This document shows, in pieces, positions 18,836-28,228 of a stretch of 64,000 bases of DNA; position 1 is the first letter of the stretch; each line of letters starts with the position of its first letter. This DNA is from Acidobacteriota bacterium (lineage in GTDB: Bacteria; Acidobacteriota; Blastocatellia; Pyrinomonadales; Pyrinomonadaceae). The stretch spans positions 62,001-126,000 of the forward strand of contig JAFDVK010000012.1 of NCBI GenBank assembly GCA_018269005.1, given 5' to 3'. The notes beneath the pieces were generated by a model, which worked only from the letters and a program-made list of their open reading frames with translations, was not told the origin of the DNA and ran no database searches. The position numbers and the translations under genes are program-made.

Positions 18836-19954
18836 TCAATCTCGCCCAACGCCCTCTGAGCGGGTATTGAGCAGTTCATCATAAAGGCTTTGATGCCCGT
18901 CAATGAACCGTTCAAGAGAAAATTCCTTCTCCGCACGGTGTCGCAACCTGATTCCGGCTTGCTCCCGCGCGTCTGTGTTTGCGAGCATTTCGGAGATAGC
19001 CATTGCCAAGGCGACCGGTTCGTTGACGGGAACAAGGAGCTTTGGGTCGTCGATCAGCGTCTTTGCACCTTCGGTTCGCGTCGCAATTACGGTCTTTTGC
19101 GAGGCCATTGCCTCTAGCATCGCAAGGCCAAAACTTTCGGAGTGCGAAGGCGAGACAAAAAGGTCGGCGGCCGCAAAGGCAGGACGGGTATCTTCGACCC
19201 AGTCGAGCCAAGTGAAATGGCGTGCTATGCCGAGCGTCCGAGAAAGCCTTCGCAGCTCTCGGCGAAAACGGTTGCCGCTCGAATTATCCACACCGGTGAT
19301 GCAAAAGTGCGCGTCAGGGATCCTTTTGATGACCTCGCCGGCGGCCAACACGAGATCTATCTGGCCTTTGAGCGGCTTTAGCTCACCGACCGCAAGCACG
19401 AGCGGCGAATTGAGCGGGATCTTGTGAAACATTCGGAACTCGCGGCCGATCTCGGTAAAATTCTCGGGCAAGGTAACGTCCAGGCCGTTAGAGATCGTGT
19501 GGATCTTACTACGCGGAAAGATCTTTTCAAGCTCGGTCGCGACCGCCGGAGAGACGGCGACAGCCGCATCTACATTCTTTAATGCGATCTTGTGGAATGG
19601 CTTCAACGGAAAGAGAACGTGCCGGGTTATAACAAGCTTTGCCCTTTTTGCGACGCGAGCAGCTACGGATGCCGCAAGGTAATCACGTGCGACGTGGGCG
19701 TGCACGATGTCGATATCGTTCTTCTGAATGAAGCTCGCCATACGCTTTGCGCTGAACATACCGAACGAATTCCGTATCGAAACTAAGAGCGTATTCTCGT
19801 CTGCCACGAAATCCAGCCGATCACGCCACTGATTCGTTGGTCGGATCGCCACGAACACGTCGTGGCCCCGCTCCTTCAGGCCGAACGCGAGGTCGCGAAA
19901 ATGCCGCTCGCCCCCGCCGAAATTCTTTGCAGATGTAATTTGCAGGATCCGCAT
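18836..19954 (-). CDS. Glycosyltransferase family 4
   Basis: 372-residue GT-B enzyme. N-terminal domain opens MRILQITSAKNFGGGERHF (start ATG 19954, in place of the longer TTG-like frame to 20017); donor-binding C-terminal domain contains LFVSPSHSESFGLAMLEAMA, the EX7E motif typical of GT4 retaining enzymes. Likely transfers a sugar from a nucleotide donor onto a lipid-linked or surface glycan at the inner membrane. Isolated between the TonB receptor and the M14 gene; acceptor unknown. Confidence 0.9.
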   Translation of the reverse strand: MRILQITSAKNFGGGERHFRDLAFGLKERGHDVFVAIRPTNQWRDRLDFVADENTLLVSIRNSFGMFSAKRMASFIQKNDIDIVHAHVARDYLAASVAARVAKRAKLVITRHVLFPLKPFHKIALKNVDAAVAVSPAVATELEKIFPRSKIHTISNGLDVTLPENFTEIGREFRMFHKIPLNSPLVLAVGELKPLKGQIDLVLAAGEVIKRIPDAHFCITGVDNSSGNRFRRELRRLSRTLGIARHFTWLDWVEDTRPAFAAADLFVSPSHSESFGLAMLEAMASQKTVIATRTEGAKTLIDDPKLLVPVNEPVALAMAISEMLANTDAREQAGIRLRHRAEKEFSLERFIDGHQSLYDELLNTRSEGVGRD

Positions 19955-19993
19955 ATCGAGAGACAAAGAAGTATAGCAAGCCTGCAAGAACGG

Positions 19994-20040
19994 ACAAAAA
20001 GACGCTGCCCGGAGCACTGATGATGCGATCCGAGCAGCGT
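19994..20040 (-). terminator. Terminator of the TonB receptor gene
   Basis: acgctgc (20002-20008) pairs with gcagcgt (20034-20040), with additional gga/tcc pairing inside. Read on the minus strand the hairpin is followed by ctttttg. Located 46 bases after the receptor stop. Confidence 0.7.
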
Positions 20041-20085
20041 GGATGAAGAATGGATCTGCAGGCAGTTCGCCCGCAAAGCCTTTGT

Positions 20086-23000
20086 CTAGAAGTAGAGCCG
20101 AGCTCCGAGCTGCATCTGGAAGACCTGGCTGCCGGGGTTGAGGCCCGAGAGGTTCAGTTTTCCGTAGTTCGATGACGAATTGCTCTGCTGCAGGATCTGC
20201 ATGAAGTTAATATTCGTCGGGCCGCCGAAACCGCATGTCGAGGTCGACGATGAACAGAAGTTCGTCGTTGCCGACCCACCGAACTGAAGATTCGACAGAT
20301 TAAGAATATTGAAGAACTCCGCTGAGAGGGCAAGTCGACGGGTTTCGCCGAACTTGAAGCTCTTCTGCACACGCATATCGACATCGTAGATCGGACGATT
20401 CGTGTAGTAGTTCCTCCTCATTTCTACGCCCTGAGCGACCATCGGACGTTCGGTCGAGTTGCCGTCTCCGTTCAGGTCCGAACCGACGCGGGCATCGATC
20501 GGCGTACCGGAACGCAGCCTGATAGCACTCGAAACCTCGAAGTCCCACGGCAGGAAGAAGATCGGATTCGCAACGAACTGATGCCGACGGTCAAGACGCG
20601 AATTAAAATATTCGCCCCTCAGGTCATAGGGATTCGAGTAGAGCACACCACCCGAATCACGTTCGTTATCGTCGTCAGAAAGCGAACGGGAGAAGGTGTA
20701 ATAAAGATTGACCCTCATCCATTTCTGCTTGTAATTGGCGCGGAACGTAAGAGCCCGATAGAGCGAACGCGCTGACGAATCACGCATCTGAAGCGTACCA
20801 ATTCCTCGAAGCGGCCGATTGTTCCTGTTGACAAGGACACGCCCTGTTACGGGATCGAAACCCGTCGGGGCCGGGAGGTTGATATCACGATTACGCTGCA
20901 GGTGGATCGTGTTCACCTGAGAGTAATCCAGACCAAGGGTCAAGTTCCGGTTGAACTGATGCTCGACTCCAAAGCCGAACTGGAAAGATTCCGGATTCTT
21001 GAAGTTAGGAGCGATACCAATAAAATTGGCTCCCTGGAAGATGCCGAGGTTTGTTGGCGGGTTTGTCGTCGCGGCCAGAATGGCCGTTTGGATCGCCGCC
21101 ATCTGAGTCGGGCTGATGATCGGCATCGAGCTGAGCGAAGACGTATTCAGATCGATTCCCAAGATCGCGAACTGGCGATAAACCGTATTCGGTGTAAAGC
21201 CCGTGCCGCCCATGATCGAAACGTACTGTGGGTTCGCGGCATCAAAGGCAGCCTGGTTAAAGCCGGTAGCACTAAATGCAGGCGATCCGAGGGTCACCGA
21301 AAGGTCGCCCGCGGGATTGCGGAAGTTATTGAACGGTGCCGCAAGAACGATAAGCGGCGTGCGTGCAAAATAACGGCCTGCAAAGCCGCGAATCACCGTT
21401 CTGCCGTTACCCCATGGGTCGTATGCAAAACCGACACGCGGTCCCCATTCGTTCTGACTGTCCGGGATGTGCGCCGGATCGATACCCTTTCCGCCAAGCA
21501 TCGGGAACGATGTATTGCGGATCAAGGTAAGGATCGGGTCGTTATTGGCTTCCGCCTCCGGATTGAACTGCTTCTCGAAACGCAGGCCGAGGTTGAGTGT
21601 GAGTTTGTTGTTCACACGCCATGAATCCTGCGCGAAAGCGGCAACTTCCGTGACGCCAAAACCGGCCGCGAGGTTCCCGACCTGATGGTTGTAGCGGGCC
21701 GTCGTCGTATCGAACCTTCCGCGGAAGGTCGCGGTACGTGTAACGCCGAGAGCATCCAATATCGCGGTCGTCGAGCTAAGCCCGGAGAACGTAAAGACAC
21801 CCATTTGGTTGAATCCAAAGGTTTGCTCGGCTCGGATGCGGCTGAATTCACCGCCGAACTTAAACGTGTGAGCACCCTTTAGATAGGTGAGGCTGTCTGC
21901 AAATTGAAGTCGCTTGTCGAACTGCGTTGTTGGCAAGAAGTTGCGAGTTCCATAGTTGCCGATCGTGGTATTAACCCCGGCGACAAGCTCGTTAGGAATT
22001 CGCGGCCTTTCCTCATACGCCCACTGTCCGCGAAATTCGTTAATCCAGTTCGAACTAAGGGTCGAAATAAGCTGCGCGACCACAATGTGGTTCCTATCGT
22101 TTTCAGTACCGTTGGTCGAGAGCGAATTTCCCGTCGTCGGGTCAAGGGCCGTCTCACCGGTCGAAACTGCGTTCAACGCTTTATTGGTCGCAAAGTTGTA
22201 GCGAATGTTGAAGCGATTCGCCTGATTGATGTTCCAGTCGATCTTGCCCAAAACCGCGTAAGCGTCGTTGGTTTGTTGGAACTGCACCTCGTTGCCGCGG
22301 TAAAAATCAAAAGCTTCCTGCTGCGAAGGCGTGACAGATGCAAGGCTGATCAAGTTCTGATACAAGACCTGACGCGGTGCGCGGAAACGCTGCTGTTCGT
22401 AGCTCGCAAAATAGAAGAGCTTGTCTTTGATGATCGGCCCGCCTACGGAGCCGCCAAACTGATGCTGGGTCGGTGCAAGCGTTGCCTCAAGACCGAGAGC
22501 ATTCAGCCGCTGCTCAGCAAGAGCTTTTGCAAAATCATTCGCTCGGGCAAGCTGTTTCGGCCTGATCAAGTAGAAGGCCGAACCGTGCAGTTGGTTCGTT
22601 CCCGACTTCGTTACCGCGTTGACGATGCCGCCGGAGCTGCGGCCGAACTCAGCGGAATATCCTGCTGCGACCACCTGAAACTCCTGGATCGCTTCCTGCG
22701 GCAGCGTGAACGCCGAATTCGAACGCTCGCCGCCGCGGATACCACCGAAGAACGGCTGGTTGTAGTCAACACCGTCAACGTTGATATTCGAGTTGATACC
22801 GCGTTGGCCGCTCAACGAGATCTGGCCGCGTGAAGGATCGACCTGAGCCGTCGGCGTCAAGGTTACGAAATCCTGAAAGCGTCGGCCATTGATCGGCAGA
22901 TTCTGGATCGCTTGTCCGCTTTGGACCGCGTCGAAATTACTCGTCGTGGTCTGCACAGCGTCATCCGAAACTGTGACGGTCGCAGAAACTTCGCCGGCGG

Positions 23001-23340
23001 CCATCTTGATATTCGCGTCAACCGTCCGGCCGACAACAGCCGTAACTTCGGTCTTCGTTTCACCGAATCCGGTTGCGGCCGTTTTTAATTCATAAACGCC
23101 GGGCTGCAAAAGGACGAATTTATAAACTCCGTCCGAACCCGTCGTTGCGGTCTGTGTTTGATTGGTGGCCTTGCTCGTCAAAGTAACGGTCGCGTTCGGA
23201 ATGACCGCGCCATTCGGATCTGACACTGTGCCAGTGATCTGGCCGGTGCTAGCCTGCGATTGGGCAAATGCCATCCCCGCAAACGAAAGCACTGCGAGCA
23301 CTGTCATAGCAAGCAGCTTGTTAAATAAAAGTTTGGACAT
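20086..23340 (-). CDS. TonB-dependent receptor with carboxypeptidase-regulatory N-terminal domain (Oar-like)
   Basis: 1084 residues. Signal peptide [20 protein letters not shown] followed by AFAQ; a beta-sandwich carboxypeptidase-regulatory-like domain (about 30-115, [20 protein letters not shown]); a plug domain ([10 protein letters not shown] near 150 through [17 protein letters not shown] near 235); then a 22-strand barrel ending in an aromatic C-terminus (QLGARLYF) suitable for the BAM machinery. Such Oar/SusC-like receptors are strongly expanded in acidobacteria and import large ligands or act in adhesion. Ribosome site gaggt precedes ATG 23340. Ligand unknown; no SusD-like partner is adjacent. 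Confidence 0.93.
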   Translation of the reverse strand: MSKLLFNKLLAMTVLAVLSFAGMAFAQSQASTGQITGTVSDPNGAVIPNATVTLTSKATNQTQTATTGSDGVYKFVLLQPGVYELKTAATGFGETKTEVTAVVGRTVDANIKMAAGEVSATVTVSDDAVQTTTSNFDAVQSGQAIQNLPINGRRFQDFVTLTPTAQVDPSRGQISLSGQRGINSNINVDGVDYNQPFFGGIRGGERSNSAFTLPQEAIQEFQVVAAGYSAEFGRSSGGIVNAVTKSGTNQLHGSAFYLIRPKQLARANDFAKALAEQRLNALGLEATLAPTQHQFGGSVGGPIIKDKLFYFASYEQQRFRAPRQVLYQNLISLASVTPSQQEAFDFYRGNEVQFQQTNDAYAVLGKIDWNINQANRFNIRYNFATNKALNAVSTGETALDPTTGNSLSTNGTENDRNHIVVAQLISTLSSNWINEFRGQWAYEERPRIPNELVAGVNTTIGNYGTRNFLPTTQFDKRLQFADSLTYLKGAHTFKFGGEFSRIRAEQTFGFNQMGVFTFSGLSSTTAILDALGVTRTATFRGRFDTTTARYNHQVGNLAAGFGVTEVAAFAQDSWRVNNKLTLNLGLRFEKQFNPEAEANNDPILTLIRNTSFPMLGGKGIDPAHIPDSQNEWGPRVGFAYDPWGNGRTVIRGFAGRYFARTPLIVLAAPFNNFRNPAGDLSVTLGSPAFSATGFNQAAFDAANPQYVSIMGGTGFTPNTVYRQFAILGIDLNTSSLSSMPIISPTQMAAIQTAILAATTNPPTNLGIFQGANFIGIAPNFKNPESFQFGFGVEHQFNRNLTLGLDYSQVNTIHLQRNRDINLPAPTGFDPVTGRVLVNRNNRPLRGIGTLQMRDSSARSLYRALTFRANYKQKWMRVNLYYTFSRSLSDDDNERDSGGVLYSNPYDLRGEYFNSRLDRRHQFVANPIFFLPWDFEVSSAIRLRSGTPIDARVGSDLNGDGNSTERPMVAQGVEMRRNYYTNRPIYDVDMRVQKSFKFGETRRLALSAEFFNILNLSNLQFGGSATTNFCSSSTSTCGFGGPTNINFMQILQQSNSSSNYGKLNLSGLNPGSQVFQMQLGARLYF

Positions 23341-23733
23341 TTTAATTTACCTCAGTGAAGGTATGATCTGATCTAGATAGCACACTCGCCTTCCGCCGTC
23401 TAAAAACTCGGAGGACAAGGAACGAAATTATGGATACTTCTTTTGATTTTTGGATATCAGCACGTTAGCTCAGCCTTGCCAAAGATCACGTATCCGCACA
23501 CATGGAACTTACGTTTATCAGCATTTAAGCCGCTTTTGTGAGCCGGCCCGGAAGCTGAAGGTTCTACATTACGTTCAGCATTCGTTGCAGAACAAGGCGC
23601 AATGCCTGTTTTTGTAACACTTATGCAACCTGAATACCGACAAATGTAGAACCAAACGAGTTAATTTTCAAGCTGATTGCAGGATTTTTTTTCGTCCGCA
23701 AAATTATCTCAGAAAAACGGTAAAAATAGGCTA

Positions 23734-23762
23734 TTGACTTCTGTAATCATCCGTGTTACAAA
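23734..23762 (+). promoter_or_regulatory. Possible distal sigma-70 promoter
   Basis: TTGACT (23734-23739), 17-base spacer, TACAAA (23757-23762). Weaker -10 than the promoter about 90 bases downstream; may be an alternative start for the PilZ-like gene. Confidence 0.35.
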
Positions 23763-23825
23763 CATACTCGTAATTGGGTAGGTTGCTTGACAATTTGATA
23801 AGAACAAGGTGCCAGTAAAGGATAC

Positions 23826-23853
23826 TTGACTTTTTTGTAATAATGGATAAGAT
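23826..23853 (+). promoter_or_regulatory. Sigma-70 promoter of the PilZ-like gene
   Basis: TTGACT (23826-23831), 16-base spacer, TAAGAT (23848-23853), giving a start near 23860 and a leader of about 60 bases ending in aggggg just before ATG 23923. Confidence 0.65.
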
Positions 23854-23922
23854 TGTTCGGCGCGGTTCGATCGATCTTTGACCACCAATTACTTACGAAC
23901 TGTGTTTTTATAGGGGGAAATA

Positions 23923-24324
23923 ATGGCAGACGTAGATTACGCTACTTCATCATACAGAACGCCATTGCACCATCGCATCACGGCAAGCATGCCTGTAAGG
24001 GCAACTTGGGTTGACGCGGAAAGTGGACGCACGATCAGGGTTGAAGGCTTGACGGAAAATGTCGGAGAGGCGAGTGCGCTCGTCAATCTCGAGGTTCTTC
24101 CGCCGGTTGGAAGCAAGGTTCGGTTGAAGATCCTCGGTGACGATAAACCGATCATCGATGTCAAGACCGAAGTGATTCGTGTCGAACGCGATCCCAGCAA
24201 ACCAATGGCCGCTCTTTCGGTTCTTGAGAATTTGAAGAAATGGAAAGAAACGGCGCTGTCTGAGGCTCAGGCTTGGGTGACGCGGCATTGGCAACTTAAT
24301 TACGAAGAGGAGTGGGTTAATTAG
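23923..24324 (+). CDS. PilZ-like single-domain protein
   Basis: 133 residues. The region HRITASMPVRATWVDAESGR through KVRLKILG resembles a PilZ beta barrel: it opens with a basic stretch and runs as six or so strands. The canonical c-di-GMP residues RxxxR and D/NxSxxG are not intact (HHRIT and ENVGEA stand in their place), so nucleotide binding is doubtful. A short C-terminal helix with several Trp follows (residues 105-133). Strong ribosome site aggggg; ends at a strong terminator, so it is monocistronic. Possibly a degenerate PilZ adaptor. Confidence 0.65.
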   Translation: MADVDYATSSYRTPLHHRITASMPVRATWVDAESGRTIRVEGLTENVGEASALVNLEVLPPVGSKVRLKILGDDKPIIDVKTEVIRVERDPSKPMAALSVLENLKKWKETALSEAQAWVTRHWQLNYEEEWVN

Positions 24325-24352
24325 CTTTTCTTTTTCGTTATCATAAATAGGA

Positions 24353-24384
24353 GCGGAAAGGTCATTTTGATCTTTCCGCTTTTT
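24353..24384 (+). terminator. Rho-independent terminator after the PilZ-like gene
   Basis: Stem gcggaaaggtc (24353-24363) with gatctttccgc (24369-24379), one G-T pair, five-base loop, followed by TTTTT (24380-24384). Confidence 0.9.
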
Positions 24385-24449
24385 CGCTTTCTGCCGCATA
24401 CTTTTTGTGAAGCCAACTTTTGACCGTAGATTTGGCATCATTACTCAGA

Positions 24450-25502
24450 ATGAGAGTTTTCATCGTCTTCGCCATCCTGCTCTTTGCCGTTTCTGCGTCG
24501 TTCGCGCAAGAGGCGCCGCTTACTCAGGCCGAATATGTCAAGATGCTCTACACCTTGCAGAAGGATCCGGCCGAACGTGATCGGATAGTTGATGCATTGC
24601 GCAAACGCGGCATCGCGTTCGAGGTGACCGACGGCATCCGCAACCTGACAAAAACAAAGGCCGGCACTGACGAAGAGTTGCGGCGGGCCCTTGACGAGGC
24701 CGGCCGGCGGCGGCTCGACCCCACCGGCTCGCAGCTTCCTTCAGCGAAAGAATCTGCCGAGCTCCTCGAAAAGACGCGGCAAAACACCATGGCCGCGGTC
24801 GGTGATATGCCCGATTTCGTCGTAAAGCAGCTCATTCAGCGTGGAATGGCGTTCTCAGGTACCAATACTTACCGCACGCTTGACCGACTCGTCGTAGGCG
24901 TAAGCTACCGTTCCACCGGCGAGGAAGATTACCGCTTACTTTCCATAAACGGCGTACGGCAGACAGACCCGAAGCCGCAAGGTTCATACTCTCAAGCTGG
25001 CGGCACAAGCTCGACCGGCGAATTCGTCACCGTCCTTTCGACTATCTTCAAGCCCGAGAACGAAGCAACGTTCCGCATGCTTGATACCGATCAGATCGAT
25101 ATGCGCAAAGCGGTCGTATATGAGTTTGCGGTCGCTCAGGACAAGGCACGTCAACGCGTGAGCGTCGGCGACCTTCCGGCAGATCAGGTCATTACCGGGA
25201 TGCACGGCAAGGTGTGGATCGACCGCGAGACGGCTCGCGTCCTGCGCATAGAGAGCGAAGCGACGGACATTCCGCCCGGCTTCATCGTCACTGCGGCACG
25301 ACGAATAATAGACTACGGTTGGGTGACGATCGACAACGAGAAATATTTGCTGCCCGCGCGTTCCGATGTCCGGCTCACCTCACGAAGTAACGGCAAGCTT
25401 TTCGATACGCGGAACATCATCCTGTTCAAGGAGTATCAGAAGTTCGGAACCGATGTCGTCATTCGCGAGGATGACCTAAAGGAAGATGCAGTGCCTCAAT
25501 AA
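24450..25502 (+). CDS. Secreted protein of unknown function (LolA-like C-terminal half possible)
   Basis: 350 residues with a signal peptide MRVFIVFAILLFAVSASFAQ. ATG 24450 chosen over TTG 24420. The first 100 residues are helical and charged. The second half (VWIDRETARVLRIESEATDIPPGF, then a strand series) resembles the curved sheet of LolA/outer-membrane lipoprotein-sorting-like proteins, but this is only a fold impression. No catalytic motif recognised. It probably acts in the periplasm or outer membrane. Confidence 0.75.
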   Translation: MRVFIVFAILLFAVSASFAQEAPLTQAEYVKMLYTLQKDPAERDRIVDALRKRGIAFEVTDGIRNLTKTKAGTDEELRRALDEAGRRRLDPTGSQLPSAKESAELLEKTRQNTMAAVGDMPDFVVKQLIQRGMAFSGTNTYRTLDRLVVGVSYRSTGEEDYRLLSINGVRQTDPKPQGSYSQAGGTSSTGEFVTVLSTIFKPENEATFRMLDTDQIDMRKAVVYEFAVAQDKARQRVSVGDLPADQVITGMHGKVWIDRETARVLRIESEATDIPPGFIVTAARRIIDYGWVTIDNEKYLLPARSDVRLTSRSNGKLFDTRNIILFKEYQKFGTDVVIREDDLKEDAVPQ

Positions 25503-25504
25503 GG

Positions 25505-25648
25505 CTATTTTGTGGCGAAATAGGCCCCGGCCGCAAATACGCCGAGCCATATAAGGCCTTTGAATAAAAAGAAGAGGAAGCCGGCGATTCCAAGACGCTT
25601 TGTCCACTTTCGGGCCGGGCATGACATTTTGCTTTTATCTTTTTGCAT
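25505..25648 (-). CDS. Small single-span membrane protein (47 aa)
   Basis: Found by reading the minus strand: ATG at 25648, 47 codons, TAG at 25505-25507. A basic N-terminus (MQKDKSKMSCPARKWTKRLG) is followed by one hydrophobic helix (about residues 21-44) with Trp and aromatic residues. The basic-then-hydrophobic design fits an inner-membrane small protein with N-in topology. It fits exactly in the 171-base gap between the secreted hypothetical (convergent, 2 bases away) and the VanX-like gene (divergent). No function can be proposed. Confidence 0.55.
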   Translation of the reverse strand: MQKDKSKMSCPARKWTKRLGIAGFLFFLFKGLIWLGVFAAGAYFATK

Positions 25649-25673
25649 CGCTTAGGTTTAAGATACCTATTCG

Positions 25674-26363
25674 ATGATCGTTGCTCAACGTCATAAATTC
25701 AAAACGGGATTTACGGCGGCCCTTTTCTGCCTTATTCTATTTTGCGGCGTGCTTGCCCAAGACGGCCCGCCGCACGAAGAGAAAAAGCGAGAGGCCGATC
25801 TGGTAGAACTCACAAAACTAAACAAGACCATCAAGCTCGATATTCGTTACGCCAGAACCGATAATTTCACCGGTCAGGCCGTGTATCCGGAAGCTCGCGC
25901 GTTCCTCCAAAGGGACGCTGCCAAGGCTCTCCTCCGCGTACACAAGAAACTCAAGAAGGACGGCCTCGGGCTGGTCATCTTTGACGGCTATCGCCCCTGG
26001 CGGATCACGAAGCTCTTCTGGGACGTTGTAAAGCTCGACGAGCGAAAATACGTCGCTGACCCTGCAAAGGGTTCGAAGCACAATCGCGGATGCGCGGTGG
26101 ATCTGAGCATTTACGACCTAAAGACCGGCAGCCTTATTCCGATGCCTTCAGATTTTGATGAATTCACGGAGCGTGCGTCGCCCGATTACACCGGCGGCAC
26201 CGACGAAGAACGTGCGAATCGAGACAAACTTCGTAAACTGATGGAAGCCGAAGGCTTCACCGTCAATCCAAACGAATGGTGGCATTTCGACTATAAGGAT
26301 TGGCAGGATTACGCGATCTACGACATACCTTTCGACAAGATCGGCCGCAGAAAAAAGCCCTAA
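25674..26363 (+). CDS. Secreted D-Ala-D-Ala dipeptidase (VanX/DdpX, peptidase M15D)
   Basis: 229 residues with a signal peptide (hydrophobic span about 13-28, cleavage after VLAQ). Family signatures present: VIFDGYRPW, zinc-binding SKHNRGCAVDLSI (His and Asp near 134-142), and NEWWHFDY (catalytic Glu and zinc His near 200). Hydrolyses D-alanyl-D-alanine; outside a van cluster such enzymes usually serve peptidoglycan recycling. No VanA/VanH/VanS neighbours, so glycopeptide resistance is not indicated. The periplasmic location matches DdpX. Confidence 0.9.
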   Translation: MIVAQRHKFKTGFTAALFCLILFCGVLAQDGPPHEEKKREADLVELTKLNKTIKLDIRYARTDNFTGQAVYPEARAFLQRDAAKALLRVHKKLKKDGLGLVIFDGYRPWRITKLFWDVVKLDERKYVADPAKGSKHNRGCAVDLSIYDLKTGSLIPMPSDFDEFTERASPDYTGGTDEERANRDKLRKLMEAEGFTVNPNEWWHFDYKDWQDYAIYDIPFDKIGRRKKP

Positions 26364-26405
26364 ACGCAGTAGCAATTCACCGCAACCGGCGAAAATCCAA
26401 CCTGT

Positions 26406-26425
26406 TGGGCGGACGCCCATCTTTT
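26406..26425 (+). terminator. Weak terminator-like hairpin after the VanX-like gene
   Basis: tgggc (26406-26410) and gccca (26415-26419) with a four-base loop, then tctttt. Short stem, so efficiency is uncertain. Confidence 0.35.
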
Positions 26426-26588
26426 ACATCCGTGCATTCGTGGCCTCAGATCTCAAATTTCAGATCTCGATTCCCCGTTGAAAACCCAGTCGCTATCGCT
26501 CCCGGTTCTGACAAATCGTGCAGATCGTGCTTCAAACGGGCGCGTCGGGTTTACGAACTTGTTTGGAAACGCAAAACTCGCAAAGGAA

Positions 26589-26620
26589 GACTTCTGACTT
26601 CTGACTTCTGACTTCTCACT
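26589..26620. repeat. Heptamer tandem array TGACTTC
   Basis: Four near-perfect consecutive heptamers reading gacttc/tgacttc, breaking down at tcactta. Non-coding. Confidence 0.8.
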
Positions 26621-26867
26621 TATCACCTATTTCGGAACTGTTGGAGGCCAGAGGACTGGGGCAATTCGAAGAGACTCTCAAAAAATAACGCTTGACACGT
26701 ATGATACACTCGTAGAGACGGTGCGAACATACGTTGTGCACCTTGATCTTTGACAATAGTGACAACCGCAAGTCGCCGGAACGCCGATTCTTGTCCCACT
26801 TTGTCCCGCTTGTCCATTCGCGGCGGGACGGGACAAACATCGAGGTTTTGTCGGCGGCAATGCTTTA

Positions 26868-26967
26868 GTCCCCGTAGGGGACGCGAGAATATAGCCCAGG
26901 GTAAGGCCGCCTCGGCCGCAACCCTGGGTTACCGCGACCAGATATTCTCGGAGCGTGCTTAGCACGC
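26868..26967. repeat. Composite palindromic element (three hairpins, middle one nested)
   Basis: Hairpin 1: gtcccc-gta-ggggac (26868-26882). Nested middle structure: cgagaatat (26884-26892) pairs with atattctcg (26942-26950); inside it cccagggt (26895-26902) pairs with accctggg (26921-26928); inside that ggccg pairs with cggcc (26905-26917). Hairpin 3: gcgtgct-t-agcacgc (26953-26967). All arms are perfect. Typical of REP-like elements mobilised in trans. Confidence 0.8.
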
Positions 26968-27438
26968 GACAGAGACATGTCGGCGGCAAGCCGCCTCCAA
27001 AGAGAATTGAAACCGGAGAATTGAGAATGGAAAATATGGTCTGATATTTTTTTGCGAAATTCTGGGATAAATCTCGTAAGCTATTGATAACACGTCACTT
27101 ATTTGTCCTAGAGGCTGTCCCAGAGGTGTCTTGGCCGGGACAAAAGACGGAAATTGTCGGCGGCAAGCCGCCTCCGGGAGTCTGAGTTGGCTAGGGACGG
27201 TCGGGCAAGCCCGACCGCACTGCCAGAGGGCATAGCCCAATGGCCGTTCGGTGTGCTACAAACATGCGGCTCCTCTGGAGCCAGAAGGTGTTCGGCGGAA
27301 CGGACCACCCGCTGACGCAGGTGGTACTGACTGCCCACTGCTGACGGCTCACTGACCACTGCCCATTGGCTCTCACGCAGGCGGTTCTGATTCGGTGTGC
27401 TGTGAACGGCTTGGGCGAAGGCGCTTATTCAAGCTAAT

Positions 27439-28026
27439 ATGACGAAGATGGATCAGAAAGACGGCCCACTTTTTTCACGCAAAACACTCGTCTGCGCGAT
27501 CTGTATCGCCGTACTTGCCGCGATCATTCTCGCAACTCAGGGACGTGTACTTTGGTGCCAGGCGGGCGACTACGTGCCGTGGTCGTTCGACATCTGGTCA
27601 ACGCACAATTCGCAGCATTTGCTCGATCCGTACTCGTTCACGCACATGCTGCACGGCGTCGCGGAATTTTGGATCTTATTCGTCCTCTTTGGAAACGTGC
27701 CGGTCAGGTGGCGTCTGCTGATCGCGATCGGGATCGAAGCCTGTTGGGAGATCGCAGAGAACTCATCGTTCGTCATCGAGAGATACCGTGCGGCGACGAT
27801 CTCGCTCGACTACTTCGGCGATTCGATACTGAACTCGATGTCGGACATCGTGTTCTGTGCGACCGGTTTCGTGGTCGCGTCGAAGCTGCGTTTTTGGCGC
27901 TCGCTTGCTCTCTTCATTGCAACAGAGGCCGTCCTGATCCTTACGATCCACGACAGCCTCCTGATCAATATTCTAATGCTTCTCTACCCGATCGACGCCG
28001 TAAAACATTGGCAGATGGGGGGATGA
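27439..28026 (+). CDS. DUF2585 (UPF0314) family membrane protein
   Basis: 195 residues, four or five transmembrane helices (about 17-37, 75-95, 138-155, 160-185). Diagnostic stretches are FTHMLHGVAEFWILF and IEACWEIAENSSFVIERYR followed by LDYFGDSILNSMSD, conserved in UPF0314 proteins. Biochemical function is unknown in the family. Ends at 28026, where a tandem octamer array begins immediately. Confidence 0.85.
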   Translation: MTKMDQKDGPLFSRKTLVCAICIAVLAAIILATQGRVLWCQAGDYVPWSFDIWSTHNSQHLLDPYSFTHMLHGVAEFWILFVLFGNVPVRWRLLIAIGIEACWEIAENSSFVIERYRAATISLDYFGDSILNSMSDIVFCATGFVVASKLRFWRSLALFIATEAVLILTIHDSLLINILMLLYPIDAVKHWQMGG

Positions 28027-28066
28027 AGTTGCAGAGTTGCAGAGTTGCAGAGTTACGAAGTTGCAG
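28027..28066. repeat. Octamer tandem array, left arm (AGTTGCAG x5)
   Basis: Five contiguous 8-base units, four identical agttgcag and one agttacga, starting directly after the DUF2585 stop codon. They are the reverse complement of the units in the right arm. Confidence 0.9.
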
Positions 28067-28102
28067 AAGCCCGCACGAAGTAAGGGCACGCTCGGAGACT
28101 CG

Positions 28103-28228
28103 GTAACTCGGTAACTCCGTAACTCTGTAACTCTGTAACTTCGTAACTCTGTAACTTCGTAACTCTGTAACTTCGTAACTCTGTAACTTCGTAACTCTGC
28201 AACTCTGTAACTCTGCAACTTCGTAACT
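28103..28228. repeat. Octamer tandem array, right arm (GTAACTCT-type, about 15 units)
   Basis: Contiguous 8-base units gtaactcg, gtaactcc, gtaactct, gtaacttc and gcaactct, 15 full copies plus a partial one, running into the stop codon of the convergent GrdB-like gene. Together with the left arm it can fold into a long imperfect hairpin. Confidence 0.9.

Larger units (their letters stand above)
23341..23922. other. 582-base AT-richer intergenic region with divergent regulatory sequence
   Basis: Lies between the divergent TonB receptor and PilZ-like genes. No ORF with support. Noticeably AT-rich compared with the surroundings. On the plus strand it carries three TTGAC-type -35 elements (near 23734, 23787 and 23826), two of them with credible -10 partners. 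No tRNA or known riboswitch recognised. Confidence 0.6.
26364..27438. repeat. Gene-free region packed with palindromes and short repeats (REP-like)
   Basis: About 1.07 kb with no supported ORF. Contains a weak terminator-like hairpin (26406-26425), a TGACTTC heptamer array (26589-26620), a composite of three palindromes (26868-26967), two identical 20-base copies beginning gtcggcggcaag at 26979 and 27156, a 20-base palindrome (27198-27217), a hairpin at 27268-27282 and another at 27304-27325. Repeated gggaca/tgtccc words occur at 26800-26835 and 27105-27150. It resembles an accumulation of REP-type elements; no transposase remains. Confidence 0.7.

Noticed and set aside
20902..22833. Two long plus-strand ORFs opposite the TonB receptor
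   Set aside because: Caused by a lack of stop codons in GC-rich antisense frames; the receptor on the minus strand is unambiguous.
25674..26363. Vancomycin resistance locus
   Set aside because: VanX-like enzyme stands alone without vanH, vanA or a two-component regulator nearby, and has a signal peptide as in DdpX-type enzymes.
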